Assembly: GCA_022494885.1 (NCBI GenBank)
Contig: JAGVSM010002411.1
Location: forward strand, 1-64,000
Reading direction: 5' to 3'
Length of the DNA stretch: 64,000 nucleotides
Source: Micrasema longulum
Lineage: Eukaryota > Arthropoda > Insecta > Trichoptera > Brachycentridae
Position 1 is the first letter of the stretch; every line of letters starts with the position of its first letter. Under the pieces are notes generated by a model. It was not told where the DNA came from. It made no database searches and saw only the letters and a list, made by a program, of their open reading frames with translations. Below, piece by piece: positions 12,592 through 35,122 of this stretch. The translations under genes and the position numbers were made by a program.

Positions 12592-13379
12592 AATATTAAC
12601 AGCTTCCCAGGGAGTTAAATCCAGTCCTTATCTACGAAAATTTGGACAAACTCAAAATATTATATATTTAAGTGAATGATTTTCACAACATTCATACCTA
12701 TGAAGTAACAAACACAAACCCTCAGAATGCGCGTTGACACATTATTACTCTGAGCGTAAACCAGTATACAAAATAATTGTATCATTAAAATTAATAGAAT
12801 ATAGTACAAAAACATAATATTACTAGTGTTGTAGAAAAATGTAGTAAGATACTCAGATTTGTACTTCGAAACCCTAGATATTTCAATAATACTACTGCAA
12901 TTCGCACATTACTGGACTGGTGTCCGCAGCATACTGTAGGTAGAATACTGTTCCATAATTTGGCACCCTTCTGAATCAAACCACATCCTTGAAATAGAGA
13001 AGGTTTAAAAGCGATTTTTGCGATACTTATATCTTAAAGAAAATAATAATTATCAATATATCCAGCAGGAATGCTGGATTATGACACCCTCGAATCTCGT
13101 CATAAAATTTTTCTTGGGAAATATTTCTATATTATTTTTATTTATTTATTCATATTTTACTCTTACAAACTATAAACAATAATAAAAATAATGTGACCTC
13201 ACTGGGGTTACCCGTGCCGAGGACGCTTAACAATATACTTTTTTTAAATGTTGTTACATTTGAGAATAAACAAAGAAAACTAACCTAATAAACAGAGATA
13301 ATTAACAAAATATTCAAACGGTTTTAAAAACTAGGTATATATGTACATCTTTATTATTTATATTACAAAACGCACAATG

Positions 13380-13680
13380 AAAATAACAAAAACCTAACAT
13401 AAGCCATACATTTGTGGAGCAGTTGATTCAATATTGGTTTGGGCGAATGAGACAATCCATTTTACTTTTACCTAGCTCCACTATCAATTTTTTTATAGCC
13501 TTTTTAAAAAAATTCTCGTAATTAATTGTTTTAATAGATAGTGGAAGTAGGTTATAGATTTTAATTGAATGATACTCAAAATTCCTTTGATCGAAAGTGG
13601 TATTAGTTTGTATTTGTTTAAGTTGTCTTTGTGTTAAGGATCTAGTGATTATATTATCTGTATGTGATGTATTGTAGGGG
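13380..13680 (-). mobile_element. LINE C-terminal fragment
   Basis: The minus strand reads TTFDQRNFEYHSIKIYNLLP followed by a basic helix, which resembles the extreme C-terminus of jockey/CR1-type LINE polyproteins. It is 5'-truncated. Confidence 0.5.
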
Positions 13681-13699
13681 TTATGTCTTTCATTTGAGT

Positions 13700-13933
13700 G
13701 AGTATAAGCTGATACAAGATGATTTCTGGAAGTATATATAATCTAAATATACTGAATGAGATCAGTTTGTATGTTCCCAATAATTATACTAGAGCGAGAT
13801 TTCATCACACACCCAGAAGTCGTACAAAGGCAAATCTGGATTCACCCATTAATAGGGCTATTCGATTGCTGAATACGGCTTCTGTGGATAATATGAATCT
13901 ATTTTGCAGCTATCTGCTTTCTATTCATTAATT
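13700..13933 (+). mobile_element. LINE C-terminal fragment, convergent with the previous one
   Basis: The plus-strand frame contains LYVPNNYTRARFHHTPRSRT and SPINRAIRLLN before a stop at 13931. This is the usual C-terminal signature of jockey-type LINE ORF2. It faces the minus-strand fragment just upstream. Confidence 0.6.
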
Positions 13934-14041
13934 TCTAACTCATGTTTACAGTCCGCATTACGTGGTGGGTTAAACAGCCCATAAAGTAATGAAGACCGCA
14001 ATCGTCAAATAAGTAATTGTTATAATAATTTTTAAAATTTC

Positions 14042-14280
14042 AGCCTGTTGGTGTAATGGTCAGCTCGTTTGTCTACCATGCAAGAGGTCTCGGGCTCGAT
14101 TCCCGACATGGCTGATACGAAATATTTATTTAAAACAGTGTTTTCACAATATAATATTTCATAGTCCCTAGACTGGTACCTGAAGCGTAAGACTAATCAT
14201 CTTGCAAGATATGCTGCGATTGGTGTAACAATTCAGTGCCCTATGTACCATTAGGTGCCGAAAGGGAATGATGATAATGA
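14042..14280 (+). mobile_element. tRNA-derived SINE, copy 1
   Basis: The 5' head contains a tRNA-like A box (GTGTAATGGTCAGC) and B box (GGCTCGATTCCC). A non-tRNA body follows with CTGAAGCGTAAGACT and TGCCCTATGTACCATTAGG, ending in GATGATAATGA. The same body recurs at 20330-20465 (tail only), 31562-31819 (-), 37885-38119 (+), 41041-41312 (-) and 52581-52828 (-). Confidence 0.8.
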
Positions 14281-14677
14281 AAGGAAATATTGACAAAATC
14301 GAAATGATTCCATAAAAACACAATACATTCCTAATGCTTTATACATCAAAAATCAAAAGTGTACTAAATAGCAAAACAATAAGTTTGTTTCTATGTAAAA
14401 AACTTAAATCTTGATTTACCAACAAACAAGGATTTTGACTTGGCCAGTATTCATTGTGTTTTCACGATATATATGTGGTAATGTTTTTTATTAATAGTCG
14501 TTATCAAACTTGTCAAACAGATCATTATAATGCTACAAAATAGTTGAAAAGTTATTGTAATATTGCAATTTACGACATTGGCCCTTTTAGATCCAAGTTA
14601 CAGAATCATGAAAAAATCAAGAGTTAGTAAAGGTATTGAAAATCATCTGATTAAAAAAAAACTGTTTTAAAACATAT

Positions 14678-14683
14678 TTTATT
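14678..14683 (-). terminator. poly(A) signal candidate of amylase copy 1
   Basis: AATAAA on the minus strand lies about 130 bp after the TAA stop at 14810. Confidence 0.45.
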
Positions 14684-14809
14684 ATAAATTTGTATGTACA
14701 TATTTGAGTATTAACATATTTCTTAAAATATTTTGTTGGTTAGCAAAATGTATTTAAGCCACTTATTTTCACGTAATTACATCTTGATTTTGTTTTCATT
14801 CTGGTGCTT

Positions 14810-26099
<11,290 letters not shown>

Positions 26100-26479
26100 C
26101 TACTGAAAGCAGAAAAGTCAAATAAGTTGATTATTGAATAGAAATGAGTGCTTCAAATGTTAATTTTATTTAGAAATTATGTATTTTATCGGTCAAAAAT
26201 TCAAGTTTATTCAAATAATTATTATTTTTTGTATCACTCTATTTTGATACAATTTATGATCTGATTACATTGTTTTAAGTGCATGTGTATTTCCATGAAC
26301 CATGGGTCAAGAAAAAACATCGTATTACGTATGAAATTAATACAAATAAATTATACAATATAAATTAAAATTGCAATTGGTAAGTTTTTGAATTTTGATG
26401 TGTTTTACATTTTTTTAATTTTTATGGAACGAAATATGGAAACGGAAAAAATAGGGTAAAGTAGACTAAATGCTGTTGA

Positions 26480-26870
26480 AATATGGTATATGTGTGATCA
26501 AACTATGTACAGTAGGCGCACAAATGAAGAGATTTGTGCAATATGTGGGGCTAAAAGAAAAGGATTATCGACAACATTTAAAAAGGAGTTCTGCATTGGT
26601 CTGGACATGTAGAGCAAATGGACGACGAAAGAATGGCTAAAAGTATTTACGATGCGGAAGTTGATGGGTGCAGAAAATGAGAAAGACACGGCACGACCAA
26701 ATCCAACGAATACTTTAAGATGGACATGTCAATAGTCGGAATAATCGGCGAGCGTGCAAGAGAAAATTATGAATGTAGCGGAAGTCGGTATGCGAAGACA
26801 GAGAAATGTGGCGTTTTATCCCCTCGGACTACCCCTACGGAGAAACGTTGCCATGGTTTGTTTTTTTTTT
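26480..26870 (+). mobile_element. LINE fragment, WFGH family
   Basis: The nucleotide sequence parallels 38262-38680: a CTGGACATGTAGAGCAAATG stretch (the WFGH region), then GACATGTCAATAGTCGGAAT and CCCCTACGGAGAAACG near the 3' end. Frames are broken. It sits in the 5' UTR intron of amylase copy 1. Confidence 0.6.
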
Positions 26871-27384
26871 ATTTCAAAAATCGATCAGTCACTAGAAATA
26901 ATAAAATCGAAGTCGTTTCATTATTTGACCGACATTTAAACGGAGGTGAAACCTTTTTGTGAAGTAATATTTTTTTTTCTTTTATTCAGTTTGGAAGTAT
27001 GCAAAATTAAATTTTATTCTAATAGACCAGTAAAGTTTATATATTATATAATATGCTAAAGTTATCAATTAACTACAAAAAAACCGAGTCCAATAATATT
27101 ACAAGGAAAAAAAAATAACTGAAAGTAGTTTAGAAATTTAAGTCATTCAATTTTAAATTAAAATTTATGTAAAAGTACAGAAGTTACGAGTATGTTCAAA
27201 GTATATTGTAAGTATTTACAGAAGCGGAAAAAATAATATTTTTTTTAAAACTAATTGAAAGTAATTATAAAAGTAAGAATTAAATAACTAAGAACACAAT
27301 TATTAAAGGAATAGTTTCGAGATATTTCCGAAATAAACTAAAAAATAATCTAAAGTTTATATGTGAAGCACTAACTTTGTGGTT

Positions 27385-27720
27385 ATTCATTATAATAAAA
27401 TAAACAAAACAACTTTGTTTTTAACCACTAATTTATTCATAATAAGAAAAAAATAATTAGTAGCCAAATAAACAATATTTCTTTTAGTCCTCTCTTGTCT
27501 AGCTTCGAAAATATAGATATCAAATTACCACCCTTGTAAGGAAAAAAGGACTTGATTTATTGGGTCTACGTGTAGTATTTAGTGAACACGATAAAAATAA
27601 AATAGAAATTAATTAATTAGTTACGTAAACCTTGAAAAAGCTTGTTTGCTTTGAAATTGGTCGGTGGAAAAAAAAATAGTGGTTAAAAACAAAGTTGTTT
27701 TATTTGATTTATTATAAAAA
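27385..27720. mobile_element. TIR element family B, copy 2
   Basis: The left arm AACAACTTTGTTTTTAACCA and right arm TGGTTAAAAACAAAGTTGTT are near-perfect inverted repeats bounding about 335 bp of non-coding DNA. The interior matches the copy at 25037-25275. Confidence 0.65.
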
Positions 27721-27769
27721 ATAATCAGTTCTTTCATAACTACGCAACAAAAGGATCTAAAAATATAAA

Positions 27770-28140
27770 TCTGGAAAAGGAATTAAAAGCAATGTCCAAG
27801 AACTGCCCCATGCACGAGGGAATAAAGTTATTTGAGGAAATGCCAGAAAGCATAACAAATGAAAAAAGTGTAAATATATTTAAAAATTAAACGTAAAGAG
27901 TAAACATTTAAACAATATTAGGGTAAATAGATTTTCATAAATATTGTATATACATAAGTTAATATAAATGTACCTACATATAAAATAACAGTATGAATAT
28001 TATATTATTAGGATATTTATTTATTTATTTGACATTTTATGTACAAATACAATATATATACATATAAGGGCGGGCATATTGCCTTAAGGCAATTTCTTCC
28101 TACCTACCAAAACCGTTAAGTTTGAGAAAATTATAAATAC
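27770..28140. mobile_element. LINE tail fragments
   Basis: At 27770-27890 the plus strand reads ELKAMSKNCPMHEGIKLFEE, a typical LINE C-terminal helix region. At 28015-28140 a minus-oriented LINE 3' end is suggested by plus-strand TTTATTTATTTATTTGAC followed by GGCATATTGCCTTAAGGC. Both are degenerate. Confidence 0.4.
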
Positions 28141-28900
28141 ATGGACATATTGAATCTTACAATTTTATACAAAAATTATAAACAACGATTAACAAAATAA
28201 AAATATATTATAAAAAATTAACACTATACTATGAAGGGTAGTAAGTGTACAACAGTAAACAATAATGTTAGAATTAGTATAGATGTAAATATTGTGTTGT
28301 AAATATGATATAAGACTATGTTTATCATAGAACTAAATAAACTCATTAAAAAAAGAATAAGAAACATACTTTAATGCAAAAAAAACATTTTTAAAAGGGA
28401 ACAATATATTTATATTTAAGGGAATTTAAAAAAGAACAAATGAGAAGCATCAATAAAATAAATCAAAGACAATAAACTAAAGTTAATTTTGAAAAATCAA
28501 CTAGAAAATAAATAACACATTACGGTAAGAAAAGCTAAATATTGCTTTTTAAAAGCAATTCTAAAAGTAATTAAAAGTAGATATACAATATAAAAACTTG
28601 CTCAGAGTAATTAAATGGGAAAAAAACTGTATTCTAAGTAATCTTTAAATTACAAAAATGTTTAATGCAGTAATCGCTTTAGGTTTTTAAAAATGAATTA
28701 AAAATGGTATTTAAATTTTTTTTATTTTTCGAAAAACTTTAAAAACAATTTCTTGTTTACAGTCCCGCAGATATTTTATCGAGTTAATTTTTTATTGTTT
28801 TTTTTCATCAGGCTGACGATATTAAAACCGAATTCATCTGATAATTTAAGTATGTAAACTGTTGGAAAAATAATTATAATAAGCTAACTGAGAAAATTAC

Positions 28901-28928
28901 CTTTTAGTATCACCTAAGCTTAAAAACT
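28901..28928 (-). other. Amy: 5' UTR exon of amylase copy 1
   Basis: This 28-nt leader exon runs from the predicted initiator A (28928, within TCAGT) to a donor GTAATTTTC. The matching acceptor TTTCAG is at 26103-26108, giving 9 more UTR bases before the ATG at 26093. Copy 2 has the same arrangement with an equal 28-nt exon, the same donor sequence and the same 9-nt second UTR piece. Confidence 0.75.
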
Positions 28929-29031
28929 GAAATGTTTTTGCGTCAGTTCCTTTTATATAATTGACATTGATTCAAAATCGAGATTAAAATGCAATTCAAA
29001 AAATACAGATTATTATCTAAAGATTACAGTG
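28926..29031 (-). promoter_or_regulatory. amylase copy 1 core and proximal promoter
   Basis: On the minus strand: a 28-bp block at 29004-29031 containing AGATAATAATCT (GATA-factor core AGATAA at 29013-29018), TATA box TATATAAAAGG at 28949-28959, CTGACGCAA at about 28938-28946, and arthropod initiator TCAGT at 28926-28930, with the A about 31 bp from the TATA start. All four elements recur in the same order upstream of copy 2. GATA factors are known regulators of insect midgut digestive genes; their use here is inferred. Confidence 0.8.
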
Positions 29032-30235
29032 GCATATTATGTCAAGAGTCAGTTTTGTGTTTACCACAATACATATTTTACTATCGCGATAGATGATAGA
29101 AAAGATTGTTTAAGAACAAACAGTCAAAGCGAGGTAGTACCCAATGAATTGAATTAAAATAACAATGTACTTCTTATGTAGATTAATATTACATAGTATT
29201 ACAGTTGTTATGCGGAATTCACGCTAAAGGACAGCTTCGAGTGCACTGTGACGCATGCTGTTAGTGCAATTGCTAATATGGGAATATCACATACTACGAA
29301 TACCGATACAAATATATGAAATGAATTCAGAATAATTAATTGTACTATCGAAATCAATATGGATATTGTGGAGAAATGTTTCGTAAATAAAAAAATCAAT
29401 AAAAATACGTTCGTAGAAAAACGCGACGTGTTGGCCTCGGTTGTTGTGACGTCAAGATTCGCGATAATGTTCTAAACAGAATTCAATAGCCGGGAACAAA
29501 TTAACATTAGTCGTGACGTATTAGGGGCGTGGCCAATGAAACAAGGGAACTAGCGTTTTCGGGAAATTCAAAATTACAAATTTAAAAATATATTTTATGC
29601 TACTAATAATTATCAATTTTTTTTTACAGGACAGTATTTCATAGACCGTTATTGCTGTAAAAATGTTTTTAAAAAAATGATATTTCCCTATCGCAAATTT
29701 TCCATTCTTCAGACTACACCGGCTAGGAAACGACTATGGAGAAGTTGATATGTTTCGTTTTCCATTGAAGGTTTTTAAATAAAAAAATCTTAGGGCGATA
29801 TAATCAAAATAACTGCACAAAAAAGTGATATATCCCTATTATTAGTTCAGTCACATCTTAATTGAATTTACCTTAGAGTATCAGATGAAAATGAAACCCC
29901 CTATTTTTTTAAAAAATGTATTAATATTTTGGTGCCTCAGAAGTAGGTACCGGCAACTGTCCAGAAAATAGCGCAATAGACAACAAACACGACCAGTTGG
30001 CAACCCAGAGGATCAGTGACGAGGTCACGTAGGTAAACATTTAAAAGCACTGACGCACTGATCGCTTCCTTTCTTCTCCACCTTTGCAGCTCGCCATCTA
30101 CATTATCTACAACCCAAATCCAGAATCTTCGCACTCCGAAATTATTGTCAATCGCGTAGTAAATATATATAAATTCTAACTTCAGTGCTCATTTGTATAA
30201 GGAAAACATTAAAAAACGAATCTCATTCATTTTTA
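29032..30235. other. upstream intergenic DNA of amylase copy 1
   Basis: A palindrome CTATCGCGATAG (29084-29095) with neighbouring GATAG/GATGATAG motifs lies about 160 bp upstream of the start site and may belong to the promoter. A minus-strand frame at 29937-30134 (65 codons) is not recognised. Nothing else is identifiable. Confidence 0.35.
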
Positions 30236-31290
30236 ATACTACTACTACTACCATCACGCCATTTCCCCGTAGGGGTAGGCAGAGAATGGATCGCCACATA
30301 CGTCTATCCTGGCATATATTCCTAGCTTCTTCCACATGCCCTTCGGTTTCGTCTGCTTTTGACATAACCAGACTTAAGATTTTGGTTTATCTGAACATGC
30401 CACGTCTTCCTTGGTCGTCCTCGTTGTACGTTACCGTTCATTTTCGTTATATATACTTGTTTTACCATTCTTTCGTCGTCCATTCTTTTTATATGACCAA
30501 ACCATCTTAGAGATTCTTTCTTAATCATATCAATTATACTGGACTTAGATTTACACTCTCGCCTGATTTCATCATTCGCAACCCTGTCATACATTGATTT
30601 CCCACACATTCTCCTAAGAGATCGTATTTTAACCGCATTCACTCGGCTTTCATCCTTCTTCTGTCAGTTCCATGTTTCACTTCCATACATAAGTGTTGGG
30701 ACTAAAACTCCATTGTGCACTGCCAGTTTAACTTCGATTGACATATTATTATTAGCAATTACTGTGTTTAGTGCGCCATTTATTTTGCTGCCCACATTCA
30801 CTCTCCTTTTAACATCTTTTTCTACTTTTCCATCTCTTGAAAACATGGTTCCCAGATACACGAATTCTTCTATTTGTTCAAAACATTCGTTAACATTTAT
30901 TATCCAGTCAGTAACTTGACTTCCCCTTTCAAATACTATCACTTTTGACTTACTTTTGTTCATCGCCAATTTGCTCACCAGGCATACATCATACATTCTA
31001 GAGACTATTTGTTGCAAATCCTCGTTGCTGCTTGCTAACAGAACTGCATCATCAGCATACAACGAGCAGCTTACTGAAAAATTATAAAATTTTGCTCCAA
31101 TACCCACACATTTTATCTCCTCCATACATTTGACCATGTATAGATTAAACAACCATGGTGACATTACACATTCCTGTTTCACGCCTTTGAGAACGCAAAT
31201 CAAGATGTGAATCTTTCATTAACTCTTACACACGCTGAACTCATTTTTAATTGTATTTCATTTAATCTTTGATAAATAGTGTTCAAAACT
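30236..31290 (-). pseudogene. non-LTR retrotransposon RT remnant (longest WFGH-family copy)
   Basis: The minus strand carries a reverse transcriptase with the catalytic YADDAVLLAS box, preceded (after a frameshift near 31205) by SSACVRVNERFT and followed by VYLGTMFSRDGKVEKDVKRR and LMYGSETWN at 30664-31203. After a stop, a second segment at 30322-30642 reads MYDRVANDEIRRECK, LRWFGHIKRMDDERM and RGRPRKTW. The 3' end carries a TAC-rich simple tail at 30236-30251. The element is 5'-truncated and disrupted by at least one frameshift and one stop, so it is inactive. The endonuclease domain is absent. Confidence 0.85.
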
Positions 31291-31561
31291 CATGTAAGTA
31301 CACAGACTTTAATTTTATTATAACGTGTAAAGCAACCTTTTGAAGAGCAAAGTCCCCCCGTGGCCCCCCACGCGTGAGATGTTGGATGTAGGATTTCAAA
31401 CGACTTCCTTCACCACATTTTAGCCTGTGGCGCAGGACTAAAAACATATATGCGTAGCTTACATATACCCAGATCGACCTACCTACTGAACCAATAGTAG
31501 AGTCGATAATTAGCCGATCGCTAATGAATGATCTTCACCACAATTGGTGTTGACCCCTCCC

Positions 31562-31819
31562 CATCATCATCATCATTCCCTTTCCGCATCTAATAATGCA
31601 CAGGGCACTGCATTGGCACACCACTCGCAGAGTATCTTGACCATTTTTTTTTGCTTAAATAAAGATCAGATGATCAGTCTTACGCTTCAGGTACTATTAA
31701 ATATTCTGGTGTGAAAACACCCTTTCAAATAAATATTTAATATCAACCATATCGGGAATCGAACCCGAGACCTCTCGTATGGTAGGCAAAAATGTCGACC
31801 ATTACACTACGAGGCTGAC
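31562..31819 (-). mobile_element. tRNA-derived SINE, copy 2
   Basis: On the minus strand the head reads GCCTCGTAGTGTAATGGTC with B box GGTTCGATTCCC, then the shared body with CTGAAGCGTAAGACTGATCA and TGCCCTGTGCATTA, ending in a (ATG)n tail at 31562-31572. Confidence 0.85.
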
Positions 31820-31849
31820 AGACTGTGGTGACCCCCACAGTGTACTTAA

Positions 31850-31985
31850 CTCTTGTGTGGCTGTGATGTCACACGAATCGACATGGAACACAAGACTTTA
31901 TATATCTCTCTTATTTTTTTAAATGATGAACTCGTATTTTTTGTAATCTTCAAATGGACATTTTCACACCGGATTTGAAAAGTAA
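31850..31985. repeat. low-copy repeat related to 49360-49500
   Basis: The two loci share a diverged block: GTGTGGCTRTGA...CTCTCTTWTTTTTTT...ATTTTTGTAATC and TTTCACACC, in the same order. The nature of the element is unknown. Confidence 0.35.
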
Positions 31986-32835
31986 AATTTTAAGGTTGCA
32001 TGTTAATACATTTTTTTTTCATCCTTGCTTCGCGAAGAATGAATGTCCGCTAATTCAGCAACATATCCTCATAAGAGAGCACGAAGATAGAACTTGTAAC
32101 AAGGAAAATAGAGACGCTATTCTGTGGCGAGTGTTGTGCAAAACAGATTCAGTATTCGGTCAGTTGATGGCAGTGATGAGGGACGCACGCGCGTAATATG
32201 AGCGGCGTATTTTTTATTTATTTTGCTTTAACAGGGCTAAAGTATATGTTTATTTGCATAAGTTATGAAAATGATTGAACAGTATGTCTCCATGTTTTGT
32301 TTTTCAAATGTCTGAATTTTAGAATATTTCATCTTTTACTAATGGTAACACGATGTTACATCACCGCGCGTAAAGGGATTATTTACCACAGCCTTTTAAG
32401 AGTTAAAAAAAGTATAAATCTTTTTTTCTATTACAATCTACTTTGATATATTTAGTTAATCTTAAAACTGTACCTTTCCAAAAAAGAGATTAGGTCTTTT
32501 GCTTGAAGGGTGGCTTACGGTATTTTGAATATGCATCAGAATAAAAAATAAAAATAATAAGAAATAAGTATAAAGGAAAACAGAAAATGATAATACATTA
32601 ATACTAACTAAAATAGAATGCTGATTTAACTCGGTTTCGAAAAATCATTCAAATTTTCTTTGAATTTATTAGTGACATAAGAGTTTGAAGTTCATTGGGG
32701 AGATTATTATTATTTCATATTCTTTTTATTTCATATCTTTATTCTATCTTTTGTTCTGTAATTTAATAATCATAATAATTATTATTTAATTCAGTTGCTG
32801 TTGCTATTCACAATGGTATCACGTATTAAAAAGGT

Positions 32836-33767
32836 CAATTGAACGTAGTTATGCAGAAAGCAGCCAGTCCATGATTTTGAAAAAATGCGATATTGGTGTT
32901 ATCGGGCGCAGTAAGATCAATTCTTTGTTCTGCTAAAAACAGCCAGACCGCTTTCATACAAAAAACTGCATTAACCATTTTCTGAAGATTATGCCGATCA
33001 CAAAAACGGCATTTCTCAATTTGCATAAAACACCCGCAGCACATGAAAAATCTTACGGTACTTGAAAAATTATTATAGCTGGTCAAATATACAATTAATT
33101 TTTTGTTTGTAATATAAAAAAAAACTAATGTTTTCATTGTTTATCATTTGTCAGAGTCGAAAACATTCAAAATGTTGTGTAGATTTGATTAGTTACTCTT
33201 TTCACAAAAGTGCTAATTATTTTATTATTTTTTTAATTATTTTACATATTTATTACAGCAATATACAAGTAATTATTTATACAACAAATTAATTCAGTAG
33301 TAAAAGTAAGCATACTTTTTTTTAATTTTTGCTGTTGGTTCATCTAAACTGCCTAACTAGGGATAGCTTCCCCGTTCTAAGGCAGTAAATTATGTATTTT
33401 ATAATGATATTTAAAAGTATTTACAGTTTTATCATAATGTGTGTTTTTTCAGTCTTAAAGGTAAACAATGAATATCCAGAGAAAACATAAATAATACCAA
33501 AATCTCTATATCCTAAGTCCCAAGTCATTACTAGTAAAACAAACAACCAGCTTACGTCCTTCTACATCGGACAACAAATTCTCTGACTCCCTCCGACCAA
33601 TATGGATTAAGAATGCAGTCAACACCTTCCTCAGCCTGGCAATCCCACCACATTTCCACGAAACTGGGATAAGGTTATATACCCTCGGGCCTATATAATA
33701 TTGGCCTATATTATCTCAAATTCACTTTTCTATGGCTGGCTGCTATCTGCATAACTACGTTCAATTG
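32836..33767. mobile_element. TIR element family C, long copy (about 930 bp)
   Basis: It is bounded by inverted repeats CAATTGAACGTAGTTATGCA at left and TGCATAACTACGTTCAATTG at right, each followed inward by AGAAAGCAGCC-like sequence. Relatives are 42622-43038 (complete, 413 bp) and 56969-57190 (left end only). The left 220 bp are shared with the third copy. The right part, 33240-33720, is unrelated to the others and may be a secondary insertion. No transposase is recognised. Confidence 0.65.
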
Positions 33768-33917
33768 TGCTTATGATTTCTTTCAGTATGACATGAGTTT
33801 CACACCGCGATGTTGTAAAATTAATTGATTCAATATACAGTAATATTGTCACGTATAATATTAAAAACACAAACATAAGATTTTACCATAAAATTCAAAT
33901 TTATTGTCAAACCTTAC

Positions 33918-34464
33918 CTATAGTCCTTAAAATTAAGCATGATTAAAATGACAGCTGTCAAACTCATGTCAATAGTGATAGGAAATTACTGATCACTGAT
34001 CACTGATCATGTACCGATCAAATCGATTTTATCAGTTTTTTCATGCAAACATGAAACTCTGTTTCCGAAAATTAAAATAAAAACGCAAAAACAAGCCTAT
34101 TTTAGTGTGTTGAATAAAATTATTCACCAAAAAATAACACATTTATATTTTTTTCGTGAACATTATCAAACGAATTATTTTTTTATTCAATCAATTTGTC
34201 CATCTCTAACATTTTTGAAAAATGATGTAACCTTGTAAGAACGTCGTTAATAATTAGGTTTATTTTAGGTTTTTTAGTTTTAAAGCTGATTTTATATATT
34301 TATGTTGATTTATATGTCAAGCATTGTATTAAAAAAAATAAACATCCCAAATACGAATAATTTTTCGTGAGTCAATATAAATCACTTAGACGTTACTACA
34401 AAGTTATGTCGTCAATTTTTCTGACAACTGTCATTCTAATCATGCTATATTTTAAGGACTATAG
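33918..34464 (+). mobile_element. MITE family D, copy 1 (547 bp)
   Basis: Termini CTATAGTCCTTAAAATTA and TATTTTAAGGACTATAG are inverted repeats extending about 40 bp inward through TGACAG(C/T)TGTCA. A triple TGATCAC-type repeat lies at 33991-34008. There is no coding capacity. Its sister copy follows at 34576 in opposite orientation. Confidence 0.75.
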
Positions 34465-34575
34465 ATGTTAAGGTGGTATTACTGATTACATAAACACCTC
34501 GCTAAAACTTCTAACAGTACATTTTTAGCTAACAACACCCTGAAGCTAACTTTATGCAACACAATTTACTGACTA

Positions 34576-35122
34576 CTCAGTCCTTACAATGTAACATGAT
34601 TAGAATGACAGTTGTCAGAAAAAGTGACGACATTACTTTGTAGTAACGTCAAATGAGTTATTTATATTGACACTCGAAAAATCATTAGTATCTGTCAATT
34701 TATTTTTTATTACAACGCTTGAAACATAAATCAACATAAATATGTAAAATCAGCTTTGAAACAAAAAAAAAATACAAGTAAGCCTAATTATTAACGACGT
34801 TCTTACAAGGTTACATCATTTTGCAAAAACGTTAGAGATGGGACAAACTGATCAATGTAAATTGATCGAATAAAAAAAATATTCGTTTGATGTTGTTCAT
34901 GAAAAAAGTATAAATGTCTCATTTTTTAGTGAACAATTATGTTAAGCACAATATAATAGGCTTGTTTTTTCGTTTTTTTATATCAATTTTTGGCAACAGA
35001 GTTTCATAATTGCATGAAATAACTGAAAAAATCCATTTGATCAGGGATCAATAATTTCCCATCACTAATGAAATTAGTTTGACAGCTGTCATTCTAATCA
35101 AACTATATTTTAAGGACTATAA
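34576..35122 (-). mobile_element. MITE family D, copy 2, inverted relative to copy 1
   Basis: This copy has the same length and interior as 33918-34464 but is reversed: TTAACGACGTTCTTACAAGG matches the complement of CCTTGTAAGAACGTCGTTAA in copy 1. The left terminus is slightly decayed (CTCAGTCCTTACAATG). Only 111 bp separate the two copies. Confidence 0.75.

Noticed and set aside
31561..31580. CRISPR-like or tandem regulatory array
   Set aside because: The CATCAT tracts here and at 41041 are the simple-sequence tails of minus-oriented SINE copies.
31741..31819. Functional tRNA gene
   Set aside because: It is the tRNA-like head of a SINE present in several copies here, followed by a shared non-tRNA body and a simple-repeat tail.
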